Below are positions 1 to 32,720 of a DNA stretch of 64,000 nucleotides, in pieces. Under the pieces are notes generated by a model, which saw only the letters and a list, made by a program, of their open reading frames with translations, had not been told where the DNA came from and ran no database searches. Source of the DNA: Albula goreensis (taxonomy: Eukaryota > Chordata > Actinopteri > Albuliformes > Albulidae); contig CM040761.1 in the NCBI GenBank assembly GCA_022829145.1, forward strand, positions 14,132,245 to 14,196,244, given 5' to 3'. A program made the translations under genes and the position numbers. Position 1 is the first letter of the stretch. Each line of letters opens with the position of its first letter.

Positions 1-19077
<19,077 letters not shown>

Positions 19078-19706
19078 TCAGGGCTAAGTTAAGAAAGGTG
19101 TTTCAGCAATGTCACTTCAGCCCTCTTGAAATCATGAAACGGCCTTCTGCCTCACCCTCCCGCTGACCATGCACAGCTTCACTGACCCCTGTCTGTGGTC
19201 TGACTCATGCAGGTGTTGGATGCCATGAAGAGATCATCAGGTCTCTCCTCTTTTATCCATGAGGGAGGCTGTCTGAGCAGCAACCAGTTTGCTTTGAAGA
19301 GAAAGTGCAGGAATTTGTTTTGATGCTGATGGATGTTAACCAAAGCTTGGGAGGGGAAGTGGCTTCAATGTATGCAACATAATGACCCTGTATTCATACT
19401 ACAAGGATAATGCATCCCACACAGTTAACCAGTGCACAGTCAACAGAACGAACTCTCATTTAGAAATGTTTGCCGTTGTTATTATAATATAAAAAAACTG
19501 GCCCCAACAATAGTTTTTTCCCTTCTTTCTCCCCAATGAATTTTGAAACTGTCCTTAGCTCCACTAAACAGCCTTCCAGCAGGCTTAGGAGGAAGTGGCC
19601 GTACATGTGACTCAGTCACATGTCAATGAGCGCTCGCTCATTTCCCCAGCACTGCAGATGTGACACCAACCAATCACACACTGCCTGTGCCATGGGAGCC
19701 ACACAA

Positions 19707-19784
19707 AACAGCACTACAGCTAGTAACACTGAGTAATGCTGAGACCATGAAAGCAGCAAAGAACAGCACTACAGCTAGTAACAC
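19707..19784. repeat. 23-base direct repeat, 55 bases apart
   Basis: A 23-base string beginning AACAGCACTACAGCTAGTAA occurs exactly at 19707-19729 and 19762-19784. It is short, with no further copies noticed. Confidence 0.7.
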
Positions 19785-21288
19785 ATGTCTAATGGCCTTC
19801 CCCAAAACAGCAAATGGCCGAACATGACTGGCCAACATAGATGCAGAGGAAGGAAGATTATCCCACAGCAATTATGACAAAGAGTCAAGCAGACAAGAAT
19901 CTTCGATGTCAAGGATAGCAGTCTCCTCAGAATCTCTGCAAGTTAAAAAATGGAATTCGTTTTTTTTTTTTTCTTTACAATGTTGTAGTGACTGTTTACT
20001 CTTCACCACTGAACATAAATGGCTTCTTCAATACACTTAAAGGGCTGCTCAGATGGTGAGAGGTTCCTGCCTTTCTCCTCCTCTCACTTTGGTGCAGACA
20101 CCCATCCTGAGGAAGAAAGCGCGTGGGTACTGCCGTGTGTTTTGCCACTTTTTGTGGTTGCTAGAGCAACGCCTAGAAACAGAACAAAGACGGAGCGATA
20201 GTGTGAAATCCTGTTTGCCGCTGTACTTGCTCGGGCACTGCCTTTTATTTTTTTGCCAAATCTCAGTAACCATTATGTGCTTTAAAGCACAGCTCCTGGA
20301 AATCACAGACAACACTGATTATTTTATCCCCCATTTTGCAGGGTCCAATCGGCTTTCCAGCTGTGCTCTCATTGCACCCATGGCACTGAGCGTTTCACTT
20401 CACATCCCATCTATTGTTGGAAATAATCTTATGGGCAAAATGGTTATGCCATTTTAATTGTCCTTCAGTCTGTAAATCACAGAGAGGAGGCGTACGATGA
20501 AATCAGCGTGTCCCAAATGCCGTCTCTTCAGGGACTGCGCTGGTTAGGCTGGGAGTATCAGGTAAAACAGCCTGAGCTAAGAGAGTGAGGCGACGCCTGG
20601 CCTTTGTGAGCTCAGATCACAGAGGCACTCTGTGCGTGGGAACAGAGACCCCGCCTGTGCCCTCACACAGCTGTCACTGCGCAGTCTGGCACCAGCCCCA
20701 GAGGAAACTGTTAGCTACCCTGCACACTAAACACACTGGAACAGAGGAGCAGGATTCAGTCAGCATGCTACCACACACTAACATTTAGGCCTTTAGCTCT
20801 TATCAACACTGTCACATGACCAATACACTACACCACATGTAATGGACGCTATTTATCAGTGCCTCAAACAAAATTTTTGAAGCCAAGAGCCATTTTGGTA
20901 TGACCTGTCTGCCAGCACAGTTGTGAATCACAGTAGGATCTATGGCCTGATCGAGTGCAGTTGCAGGACAGTCCATATGAGCAAATTTCTGAGCTCACGG
21001 ACAGCAGTCCAAACTAAGGCCTGGCAAGACTCAAACTGAATCTGGCAGGCAACCGGAACTAACCAAGGCTGTGGTTAACAACCACTGGCCCCTAAGCTGT
21101 GAGATCAGAAGGACACGGCTCACTGTTCAGATGCAGGGACGCTGAGGGAGCCTGAGAGCAAAGCTGAGCGGCAGCACCATGCTGCAGAAGGCCCGAGCCG
21201 CCAGAGGCACAGGCGTGAACGTGCGTTTGACACTGCAGCAGCAAGTGCTGATCGTGTGGAAAGCATTGCAGAAAGAGGAGGAGGTGGC

Positions 21289-21312
21289 GGGGAGCGGGGA
21301 GCGGGGAGCGGG
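21289..21312 (+). other. G-quadruplex motif
   Basis: Three GGGG runs and a GGG run are separated by AGC loops, a near-perfect heptamer repeat. It lies on the non-transcribed-sense strand of cyfip1 intron 1, so the transcript is C-rich here. Confidence 0.6.
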
Positions 21313-21873
21313 CAGCAAGCAGTCTGTCTCCCATGAGCTTCAAGTGTGAGCCTGTTAACAGACCTCACAGGCTTATTCTTCTCAAGTTTACAATGACACC
21401 AAAAGGATAAAAAAATGATTTTCCTGATTGTCAGGGCAACCTGCAATAAATCCCATTTTCACACAAAAAATTCTATTGTCTTTAATGTCAAAGTTTTCTA
21501 CCAAAATTATATAAAGAAAAAATAATTGTTTGCATAATTATTCACCCCACACAACATAAATCTTATGACATATTTTCTTTGAAATATTCTGTGTCAGCCC
21601 CTTTCAAGTCAATGACCTCTGGTTTACCTGATGGAATTTTTTGGACATTGTCTTGCTGGACACTACTGAGTTAGCACTTACTGCTGATTAGCTGGCACTG
21701 AAATAGCAACAAATACTGATTCCTGTCAATTGCTCTATCCACACAGAAGTCTATGTGGCAAAACAATGGTTGTTCCAGCATGATCAGACTGCCTAAGGCA
21801 TCCATACGGATGTCTCTCTGCACAATTTGACATTGGCCGTAGTATTTGCTCATTCTGTAACATCTGAAACTGA

Positions 21874-22024
21874 GACCCACCATCTCTGCACTGGTCTTTA
21901 CACTGGAAACCACAGAAACAATGGCATGTCATAATTAGCTCAAGACATCTGACCCACCATCTCTGCACTGGTCTTTACACTGGAAACCACAGAAACAATG
22001 GCATGTCATAATTAGCTCAAGACA
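21874..22024. repeat. tandem duplication, two copies of 77 bases
   Basis: Copies at 21874-21950 and 21951-22024 are identical over 74 bases. The sequence ACATCTGA precedes copy 1 and also spans the junction, suggesting slippage or unequal exchange at a short homology. Identity implies a recent event, or an assembly artefact. Confidence 0.85.
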
Positions 22025-25000
22025 CGTCATGCACCGTCTGGATCAAATGTTATTCAGATTTCAAATTTTCAGGACAGTCCTTTTTTTGTGTCCACACACA
22101 CTTTTAACTGAATACACAAACCTGCTCAACCAAGCCGTGGACAATTGAGACCTCCACCAAAATGTCCTCTATTCATCGGCGGGATTAGCAACATGAAATG
22201 AAACTGCTCATTTCACGCCACATTGTCTCTCAGCTGTGGCCCTCACAATGGGAAGCAACCTCGTATCAACTCATAGCACAACACGCCACCCCGCTTACTG
22301 CAGTTTCCTGGTCAGCGGCACAGAGGGTGGTTGTGTGGGGGTGCAGGAAATGCGATTCGCTCCTTCTGCTGGGTGGCTCAAAACGAAAGTGTCTGGACAA
22401 CATTCCAAAAGGAAGTGGCGTGTGTTGAGCGGAGGCTGCAGCCAAGTCTCAGCCTGCTCTGCTAAGCAGCAGACAAGAGGCTGACAGCAGGCTGCACTTT
22501 TAAAAAGCAGAAGGAAAGAGGCTGCAAGTAAAGTTCCTGACTAAAAACAGGCCCCAACAAGGTTTAATCACGGTTCAGCCTCACAAGCTAATGTGCCAGA
22601 GCTGTGACCAGCCTCCAGTACCATAGGGGCCAATCAGATACATACATGTTGTATGAAACATTCAGAGTTACTTTACAGTACAACCATTTGTGAAAGAGGA
22701 AAACAGCTGCAATATGACATCTTCAGGTTTTATGATGCAAAATGAATCACGATTTGAAATCTGAACACACTGCAACTTCAAGAATTACTTTTGTTTTCAA
22801 AGATTCATGGGAAGCAAATCCCATATTTCATATGTTTTTATTTGTCACATTACATTTCACTGTGGTTGATAAGTTGCTTGCTATCTGTCCCCTTGCCTGA
22901 CAAAGTGGACAAAAGAACCATATATGGAAATTTGAACATGCAACCTCTATGATAGTTTGTATGACATTACCTGGGTTACAATTTACATCATGAATTTATG
23001 TGAAACTGTCAATTTACATCTGTGTCACAGACAGCCTGGGTGTCACCATTCCTATTGGCTGAGAAAGCTTCTTACACAGCATACTTTATTATTTACATGG
23101 GAGATAAAAAAAAATATCTAAAAGCCACAGCTGAAAGTTATTTTCCCAAGAAAGTAACCGAGAAAGATAGGAAATGAAACCACAAAATTAGCATTTTCTA
23201 CATCATTCAAAAAAAAAAAAAAGACAGACAGACAGACATTCAAGCTGTCTTTATAAGGACTGGTAACTTCCTTATTGACTTCAACTGCTTCAGCAGATTC
23301 ACATCCTTCGCCTAAACCTGGCTCCTTCAGGGTCAGGGAGCTGTGCCACTCTCCCACAGGAGCAATCGCTCATCTCCAGCACACTGTAGCCTGCCTCTCA
23401 TTCTCTGCAGGAGAAACCACTTCAAATCAACACAATATTCAACTGATTACAGTACCGTTGTGTCAACATGTGTCTAACATTTAAGGGGAAGTGGTCATGA
23501 GATATATTAGACAAACCCTAAAAGGCAATCAGCCAAAGGACAAGATGATCCATCAGTTCAAGCTCCATTTTGTGAGTCAAGTTTGAATGGAGAAGTGCTG
23601 TGTGACTCCTTACCCCTTAATGAGCCGGGATTCTTGATTCTGAAGACCCCAAAATGCTCAGCAGTGCCTTTTCTAACACATCCACCCAAAGCCATCCTGA
23701 TCCAGACTAGAGCCTGGAAAAGGGGCAGGGGGGAGGGGTTGCTAGGTTGTGCCAATAACAGCTGTTCACCTCATTGTCAGGGCACAGCCGGCCAGCAAGC
23801 AAGGGTCAGTAAGTTAAACACAAGGAACGTTCCAAGGACACCGTCATTCCATTCCAATACACATACGTTCCACGCAGCAGTGAGCCCCAGAGAACAACTA
23901 GAGTCAAGCAGGAGCTGTTAACACATGAAGCACATGTAGCCAGGTTAAGAACAGGGTATAAGGAGGAGTCGTTCTCACAACATGGCAGGAAACCACAGCA
24001 AAAAAAAGGAAAAGAAAATGGTTCAAGCAGCATGTCATTCCTATTCTAATCTTTGGAGCTGCTGTGTGAGGAAAGAGACAGCCATAATTTTCCCCTTATG
24101 TCTGGGAGATTGGCTCTGCTTCATCGGCCACCAAAGGGTGTGTCATCTTGAGCCCTCCAGCCCTTCTTCCACTGCCGCTGTTTTCACTTCTCTTAAATCT
24201 CAGCTGTCTCTTCCACCTGCTAAATCTTCCTTCATTTAAAAACAGCACTGACGGTGCACCATTTTTCTGCCCTCAGACCTTAATGCAATACTGCATTGGC
24301 CCACAGAACAAAAGCCCATCTCCTGAGCCAGCTCCTCACACAGCTTTGTTGACATGCTACATTTCATGTATACATTGTCAGCATAAAAACAGACCTGGCT
24401 TACTGAGACAAAAGATGAAATTTTGAATTCATGTGTGTTGAAATAGTAGCTTGTGACTTAACGCAGTACACAGGCTCTACATTAAGCCCTCGCCCAAAAC
24501 TAAGTAGACATGGTCTGTTGTCAGATCATAATTAACATTAATCTTGGCTGGAAACATACAGTAAGCACAGCATCACCAAGCCAAGAAACAACAGTGACTC
24601 ATTACAAACCTGTTATGAATACTGCCTGAGACAAGGTATGTCTTCAGTTTGCCATGGTGAGGATACACACTTAGCTATTTCTGAGAGAGTTCAATTACAG
24701 GGTAAAATTGTACTGCTATGTATATATAAAGGAAAAAACCTTTGTTAAACCATCAGAAAGAGTCACATTCTCAGACAAACTTTAAAACTCACAATTAACA
24801 CATTCCATCACACATCCCACAGTATCTAACCTGATCAAGTTGTCATTCCACAGGAATGATTTTTAAAGGCAACTTTTTGCCATTTGAAAGGTTAGTATGT
24901 GTTTATAAGACATCTTAAAAATGTGAAATCAGAAACTACTATCTACTGTAGTTTCAGTCAACAGGCAAAGTACAAATTTATCAAAGCCTTCAAACACCTT

Positions 25001-26992
25001 ATTGGACAGGAGCGCTAGCTAAACCTGCAAATAGCATTATTAAAACAAACAAAAAAACTGAGACAGAGGACATGCAGGGAACTTGGATTAGCCATACCAA
25101 CAGACTAGCTGAATTTTGTAAGTAAACAAAAATATTGTTTTCAAACTGAACCAGAGTGTTATTTTCTTTATGAGAGTATCGCCCATTGCCAGAGATCCAA
25201 ATGTTGGATCATAAATGACATCACATGAGGAAAATGAACAAAATCATTGGCACAGACCAGTCTAGACTGAAACTACTTCATCTTTCAGCAAAGTGCCAGA
25301 GTTTCTGTGGTCAAGTACATCTTATCAAGCAGACCAAATGAGATAAAGAACAATTAATTCATACCAAAACTACAGAATGTATGGCTTGATTTTAATCAAA
25401 GCGCATCATTGATGCGAAAATGCCCCATCCAAAATAGGCTGTACCACTTTGGGTATAAATCAACCTATAAACCGAGGCATACTGATCATCAAACACATGG
25501 GTACAAATACTAAAAGAAAATTCACTGTGCTTGAAAGAATATTAACCCGACCTATAGGAAAAAATGCACTGACCACCGAGGACTACGTATATTCTGTTTT
25601 TCCCCCGCCTGAAACAAGATCCCGGTTACTCTTTCATGCCAATTACCTGTTAAAACAGACCAGTCTCTCTCTCTGTTGATCTGCCACTAATAAATTTAAA
25701 TTTGTGTCTACTGTCTGCTGCTTTACAAATCAATTGCGTTCGCAAACCACAGCCATCCAACACATTCTGCAGTGGTATAAAGTGTTCTGTGAAAACCCAA
25801 CGACAGTGTTTCAGTAGGTATTGCAATTTTTATGTCTTCAATTTATTTTCAACTTTCATTTTCAAATATTTTAGAAACAGACCACAACGTAGCAAAGTGA
25901 AAACATAGCTGAGCGTCAGTGTGTTGCAGGTAAATTTACAGAATTCATAGTACTTGGAATGGGTTGAATATTGTGACATACATTTTAGTAACATAAAATG
26001 ATTCGCTTCAGTGGAGACATCAGCGAAACATTCAGCCAAACTGAAGGCACTGTCAGCGATGAAAAACACAACGTAACGTTAACCAGAAAGGTTTAACGTT
26101 ATATCAATCGGGTACATTGCAGAAATAATGAAAAAGATTCCGGTAAAGATTTGTAAGTTAGAGATCCACTAATGGACCTAGTCATGACAAAGAAACGTAT
26201 AAGTGAACAAGTCAGCCAATTCTACATACTAGTCCATGGACAGATTTTGATGAGCTGGTTTCAAATCTAGAACGCCTTCTTGGATCACATATCTAGCTAT
26301 CGCTAGCTAACAAGCCATTTGGGCGTGCAGAATGCAACAGATGTTAGCAGGCGTTGGATAGTAGCATTAGCAAAGTAGCCAGGCAAAAAGTTTTCAGTGG
26401 TAACTGGTACTACCGTCCGATATACTCAGACAGCTTAATTCTGTCCACATTCTCAAGCAGCGGAAAAAAATGATACAAACATACACGTTTTGTGTTCGCA
26501 GATTACGGTTCAAAACATGTAACGCCTATTTTACAAGAGCAGGCTAGCAGTATTTTTATTTGTTACTGAATATTGAATAACTAAGTTAATCTGCTTAACA
26601 TGTTTTTGGCAATTATTAGATAATTACTTAAAGTTAATTGTTTCATCAGTCAGTCCTTTAGCGGCGGTACCTAGCTTGTATCGTTAGCTTGCTAGTTTAA
26701 CAAGCGAGTCCCAAATCCATAATTTGCCAGAATCCAATAGCCATACAGAATGAGTCACGGATTGGCCTACAAGATTTAGCACAACGGGTAGCTAAGTATT
26801 TATCGGAAATAAACTGCAATGTTCCCGTTTCTGTTTCTGGGGTCGCTTGCTTAGTAAATCGGAAACAAATAAAGCTATTTAGCTAGTTAGTACAGTTTCT
26901 TAATTATCTAGTATGTTATGTACAGCACAACTGAAAATAAATCAGCGAAAAACGCACAGACAACACCCAAGATACACAACAAACTTTCTCAC

Positions 26993-27420
26993 CTTAGCAA
27001 ACCGTGGAGCTAGCTAGCTAGCCAGCTGGCTATGCAACCAAACTTCCTTACTTAGGAAATCAGGGCAGAAATTCCATTTACCAATGGAGATGGCAAGTTA
27101 CCAAGCCCAATCCTCTTCGAAATCCTCTCGTCCTTGTCAAAAATGTAAAGTTATATGTTATATAACTGGCCAAAAACTTAACTAAACTTTTCTTTTTCCG
27201 GTCACCGATGATTCCTGCCGCGGCCGACGGTGATACAGCCAGGCAGGGAGGGAACCGTGCTGGGAGTTCCTATCTCTTAGCTAGCTAGTTCAGGGAGCAG
27301 GAAACTTACATCGAGCTGTGGAGCGTTGTGCACATAATATCCGCTAGGGGGCATAGGGGAACAATATCTGGAAGCACGGATAGGCATTTCAGGGCGCTGC
27401 AAAAAAGGTGCGGCTATGAT
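26993..27420 (-). promoter_or_regulatory. cyfip1: probable cyfip1 promoter and non-coding exon 1 region
   Basis: The start-codon exon has only four 5' UTR bases, so a non-coding exon must lie upstream. This is the only CpG-rich stretch upstream (CCGCGGCCGACGG near 27220). Two donor-like sites on the minus strand could close exon 1. One is GTAAGT, with the exon ending at 27310. The other is GTGAGA, with the exon ending at 26993. I cannot choose between them or place the transcription start. Confidence 0.4.
27341..27354 (+). promoter_or_regulatory. CTCF-like core motif at the presumed cyfip1 promoter
   Basis: CCGCTAGGGGGCAT matches 12 of 14 positions of the core CCASYAGRKGGCRS. It sits at the boundary between the cyfip1 promoter region and the intergenic interval towards chst7. 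Confidence 0.35.
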
Positions 27421-30400
27421 TATTGCAAGCTGCTGTATGTCTGCAATATTTAAATATTGTTCCTCTGTTGTATCATTACAGAATATTTGTCACTGTCACT
27501 TTAACTGAAAAGCTTGTCGGCTTGAAATGCATGTATTTGTGTAACTTAAATGTCTAACAGTTTATCATAAATTATAGGTAACAAAAATAAAGTGCTGTGT
27601 TGCGACCAATTAGAATTCTGTTATTTAAGAACATTATGGCTGGCTGTGGTCAGTGACCATAATTTATGACGACAGCTATACACAGAAATGAGAACCGGTA
27701 AGTGTATCAAAGCTGAGATAAAGCGGTAAGTTGTGTTCAGAGTTGTAAATATTCAAAAATGTTTTGGATGACAAAGGTTTATGGTTCATATCTCAATATG
27801 ATTATACATGTAAAATCTGAGCCAGATTAGTCAAGTCTGTGAAAAGGGTGTAAAATTCATCTAAAAATCATGAACGTGAAGAATGAAATAAAAATGAATG
27901 GCCTGTTCTCTTCATTACACATGCTTGATGTTGTTTTTCTTTTCATTTTTTTTTACAAAAATATACATTTGTTTTTACAAAAACATACAAATCTTTTGAT
28001 ATACAAATCAATGATATAACAATGATTTAGAATTGTTAGTATAGAGTTAGTTAGTGAACAGATGTTCTTATGCCTAACAGTTTCAAAAACAATTATTTCT
28101 AGACCTGGCACCTGCAGAGCCCAAGACCCATGTCTCTGTGTCTAGAGTGATTGCTCAGTCACAACACCATTCTTTATTCAGCGTGGCCTGTGACTCAAGT
28201 GGAAAGCAGAAAAAGAAAACAGAAACAGTCAAACTGAAGTGAGTATTGAGTATATGTTGCAGCCTGTTGAGGCCACAGGATAAACATGTCTGTCGCTGTT
28301 TTTCTCTTTGCAAGACACTTTCAACATCAGTATTTTTTCCAGCCATGAGAGCCAGAGTAAGTTGCTCACCTGGGCTAAATGCAACTGTGAAAACAGCCTT
28401 TTATAAATGATCACTGTAGATGCTAATTTAGTTTGATTTAATTCCAAATTAGAATTTTAATGGCAACTGTCTACCATCTGTACATCATCATATGTGAGCA
28501 TTTTCCTTAATAAGTAAGACCTTGTAATTATTAACAGCTGGAAAACATTGGCAGATTTAAAAATCCTTGTAATTGTGATGATAATAAGGTACTGTATACA
28601 ATGTAATGTAGGTGTGCGAACTGTTGACAAAATGCAAGTTCCTGCAGGAACCCAGATTGATGAACATATAAATATTGACAATAAATCTTCTCATCACCCT
28701 TCACTTGTACTTCCTCATTTCTGTCTATATTAAGTTTCCTACTTCACACGGCAAGCAGCTAAGCAGTCCTATACCATCAGTTGATAAAAATAACATTGTG
28801 TCTCACTGATATGGACATTTCAGAATAGTTATCTGTTGTGCTGGTATGTCAGATTCATTGTGGTCTGTTCTCTGAAACTACTGGAATGCAGTTGTTACAG
28901 AATTGTTGCCAAAATTGAGACATTCTTTACTTCCTGCTGAAAGTTAATTGAAAAAGTTTGGTCTCTCAAGCCTGGCCTATGGTGCGCAGTTTGTTTTTAC
29001 CCACAGGTATCATAAAATGCTATTGCTTTGAGTCCCGTTTACATTTGTCATTGGTAATGTGTCAGACCAGCTCTTTATTGGTTTACAAGGAAAGTGCATT
29101 CCTGAAGCTGGGTAGAGTTAAATTATGGCTATGAGCCTGCAAGTGAGGCTAATCAGGCTGTGAGCCAGTGTGACACAATCCATAAATGTACACTTTTTTA
29201 GACACTCAGCAGGGGTCAGTGTCACTAGTAAAAGGACAGCACTGCCTTAGAGCTCAAGACGTCTTTGTGAGGGATCTGTCTGTGACTGTGGATCATAGAG
29301 AGTAATTCAGCATAGCATCTGTTCTGTAGATATTTTTAGCTTTGTACCAGGGCTATCAGTGGTAGATCAATGGGGGCATGGAAATGTGTTCTGGCCAAGA
29401 CATAAACTATTCCTACTTGTACAGAATACTCTCTCACATATTGTTTGAGGACTGCAGTACAAATTAAATAAGGAATAAAACATCTGATTGATTAATATGT
29501 TTATCTGAGAGCCTTGCTTATCGATGAAAACTCATGAAGCCTTTTTCAAAACAACTTCAATAAGATTTTAAAGACGATCATATCTATTCATATAAATATA
29601 ATAATGATGATGGAGAAATAGCAGATCTCTGTGAATGGTAATACACTGCAAAAAAGGAACAGCATTTTCCTAGAGAATAAGAAATCTCAGTAAACTAAAT
29701 AACAAAATTTGTTTAGGACTGGGGCTAACGATTCACTGTGTGATACCATTGTCGTCAGGACCAGCGTCACCAGCCTCATGGCACATGGGGGAGATTGCTT
29801 CAACAGTCGCAGCAACAGTGACTCAGTCTAAAATTCTTTTGTTCAAGTTCCAAAGGGATCATTGTTTAGATGTTTAGTTAACCTCGTAGGGCCAGCTAAT
29901 AAAAGTTGTGATGACATAAGTGAGACCAAAGTGTAAACAGCAGAATGACAGGTCAATATTGGTTTGCATCTGCAATTGTTTATTGAGGTGAGATTCACAA
30001 TCTGAGAAAAATGGAAACTAAACATTTTAATTGTGTCCTCTGGTCCACTCAAATATGTTGAAATTGTGTGGTTAAAATGGTTGTTCTTCACAGCCAACTG
30101 AAAGCTCAGATTTAAGCCGTTTAATTGACTGTGAAGGACATTCAGTTTTGAACTTGCATTTTTGGTTTGATACTGAATGAGTGATGCCTATCAGTTTAGA
30201 AAGGTCTAATGCTCCGGAGCTTCACACAATCGCATTCAGTGTCATGCAGAATCACAGTCGTGTATCTTTTTAGGTGTGGCCAGTATTGCAGGAAGGACTG
30301 GCCCAAAATTTGTCCACAATGCTGCAAGAGACTGATCAATAGCTAAATGAAATTTGTAGTTGCATTTAAAATGACACAACCAGTAACTAAATCTAACAAT

Positions 30401-30708
30401 GACATCACTTTGTCATGCAGGGACATTTAGTATGACATTCTTCAAAGAAATTCATTTCGCAAATTGTGCTCTGTTCAATTGTTCATTCAGGTTCCCTTTT
30501 ATCAAATATTTGATTTCATGGGAATATCTGTCAGGCTTCAGTATCAAAAATATAGAAAAACAGACGGTGATAGCTGAGATTTGAGGGATTATGTTAGTTC
30601 TGACAAATAATACACACAATCGATTGTAATGGGCTCATAATCTGGGAGCGCGTGCTTAAACCAATGAGCTTTTCTTGACCCAGTTTCCAAATATGCATTC
30701 TGTTGACT

Positions 30709-30900
30709 GTCCACCAGGTGGCTCTCTGGCCATTTCATGGAGGCTATATGCTCTTTCAATCTTATTAACTGTGTGGATGCCATTTCTCCTGATTAATTAG
30801 GAGATTAATAAGGGGACTGATAATGATACTACTCACTTCCTGGAATTTAACTACAACAGACATACCATCCAGTGAGAGTGCAACTGAGATTGTGAAACAG
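30709..30900. repeat. non-coding segment A, diverged relative of segment B
   Basis: It shares three collinear anchors with 32558-32720: GTCCACCAGGTGGCTCT, AGATTAATA followed by GACTG and ATGAT, and TGTGAAACAG. It contains the near-palindrome CTCCTGATTAATTAGGAG (30786-30803) and a CTCF-like CCACCAGGTGGCTC (30711-30724, 13 of 14). It could be an ancient dispersed repeat or a duplicated regulatory element. Confidence 0.4.
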
Positions 30901-32557
30901 TACCCAGAAACATCATGGGGAATCATTATTTAGCAACCCCTGTGATTTAACAAACTCATTTTTAAGTTTCATGACAGCAAAATATGTGGACAGTCATAGA
31001 CATTTAAAATTCAAAGGTATGAATAAGAGATAAAGGTGGAAATGGGAGTGGTATCATATTTAAAGAGAGCCCTGCAACCAACCAAGTTTTAGCAATGATC
31101 AGTGCATAATAATTTTAGGGTATATTGTTTTTGCTTGTACGAATTACTATTTATTTAGTCATCTTGCATGTGTGGAAAAAAGAGATTCAAACAAATGGTT
31201 ACCTGGGTCCTTTTTGGGAACAAAAAGTTATTCATTGGAACCCGTTGTCATAATATCATATGCAAGAGTATACCTTCTTATTAAACATTTTTACAGACTA
31301 ATTTCAGTGCATGACTGAAGATCATGTCAATCAACTTACAAAACTAACATTTAAAGGTGACCTTTGTCATAAAAAGAGATTTGCTAGCCAATAATAACAC
31401 TTGTTGCTGTAATTCTTGTAGAAAGTATTCTCAGAGCACTCTCAAATTATGATGACTCCCTGCTAATGCATCAGGGAAAAGCATTGAAATCAAGAGCTTC
31501 TCTTCTCTTCAGATACTTGACTGGGTAGATTACATCTCACCAGCAGAGGTAACAGCGATCTGTGTCAATTAAACACATGACAGATAGACTTCTGAAAGGA
31601 GTTCAATGAACTAAGATGATGACATCAAATAGAAACTAATCATACAACAGATTTTGTACAGTAGATTTATCTTGATGAAACCCATGTGAGTGGGGAATGA
31701 AAGAAACAGTTGACGGAAATCTCCTGACTCTCAACACATGATTACAACTGCACTTTGCCAGCTGTAAAATCTCCAGCATTGGGAAGGCAAGGCCGTAGAG
31801 AGAGGTAGGGTAGGGTGGGGGTGGATCCAAAAGAATAAATGACAATTGAAGAATAAATTATTTTGAAACCATGGTACCTGAGAGCCAGGCTCTCATAAAA
31901 CCAAAAAGAATAACCCTCAAGAATGTTATATACTCTTTTAGTCTGCATTACCTCTGCTTCATTATAAATTTACAGATTATACAGGATGAATGTGAGCATC
32001 CACTAAAATGCTGGGGTACTGGCCTTACCTTTTTCTGGAGGATCCTGGCCACACCCATACAGGAGATCCTGAATTTTCACCAAAAGAAGATGAGGTGGTT
32101 GGATGTTCCAGTAGAACTAACTAGGTCACTCATTCATGTGGTGAAGGTTGAAAAGGACACAGGATGTCAACAAAATTTAAGAACCAGCTAGAAAAGTTAC
32201 CTTCAGGTTTACTCATACAATGGCACTGCATTTTATATTGTAGAAACTCATTTGATCCAAAAAAGAAAAAACAAAACAAACAAAAAAAACAACAATAAAG
32301 CCAATTAATAATTTACTGTATGAATTATACAAACAGAAGCAGAAAGGGAAAATGACAGATGTGTTGCCTGGATTGATGACTGCAACCTGGTTTTTAAAAA
32401 GCTGTAATCTGTGATTAATATTCACACGTGTGTTTGTTCCTGTATTAGCAGTCATCTGTTGTTTGCACAGTTGAATTTTGTTTTAGTGTTTAATCACTCC
32501 TGCCTTTAATTATATAATGACCAAGAATATTATTCAACCTTGCTTTTCAACATTATT

Positions 32558-32720
32558 GTCCACCAGGTGTCTCTGTAGGTCTGTGTTACAGTTAATTAAC
32601 TTCCTAATTATGAATTCAACAGTATGGCTAATTAGTTTGTAGATTAATAGTGAGACTGGTCATGATTCTATTTCTGTCCTGTACTTTAATTAGGAGCCTT
32701 GACACAGATACTGTGAAACA
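32558..32720. repeat. non-coding segment B, diverged relative of segment A
   Basis: The same three anchors appear in the same order as in 30709-30900, with spacings 83 and 70 versus 93 and 89. Similarity between anchors is weak, so the relationship is inferred from order and orientation. Confidence 0.4.

Noticed and set aside
23721-23738. G-rich stretch as a quadruplex
   Set aside because: Only three separate G runs of three or more, so it does not meet the four-run pattern.
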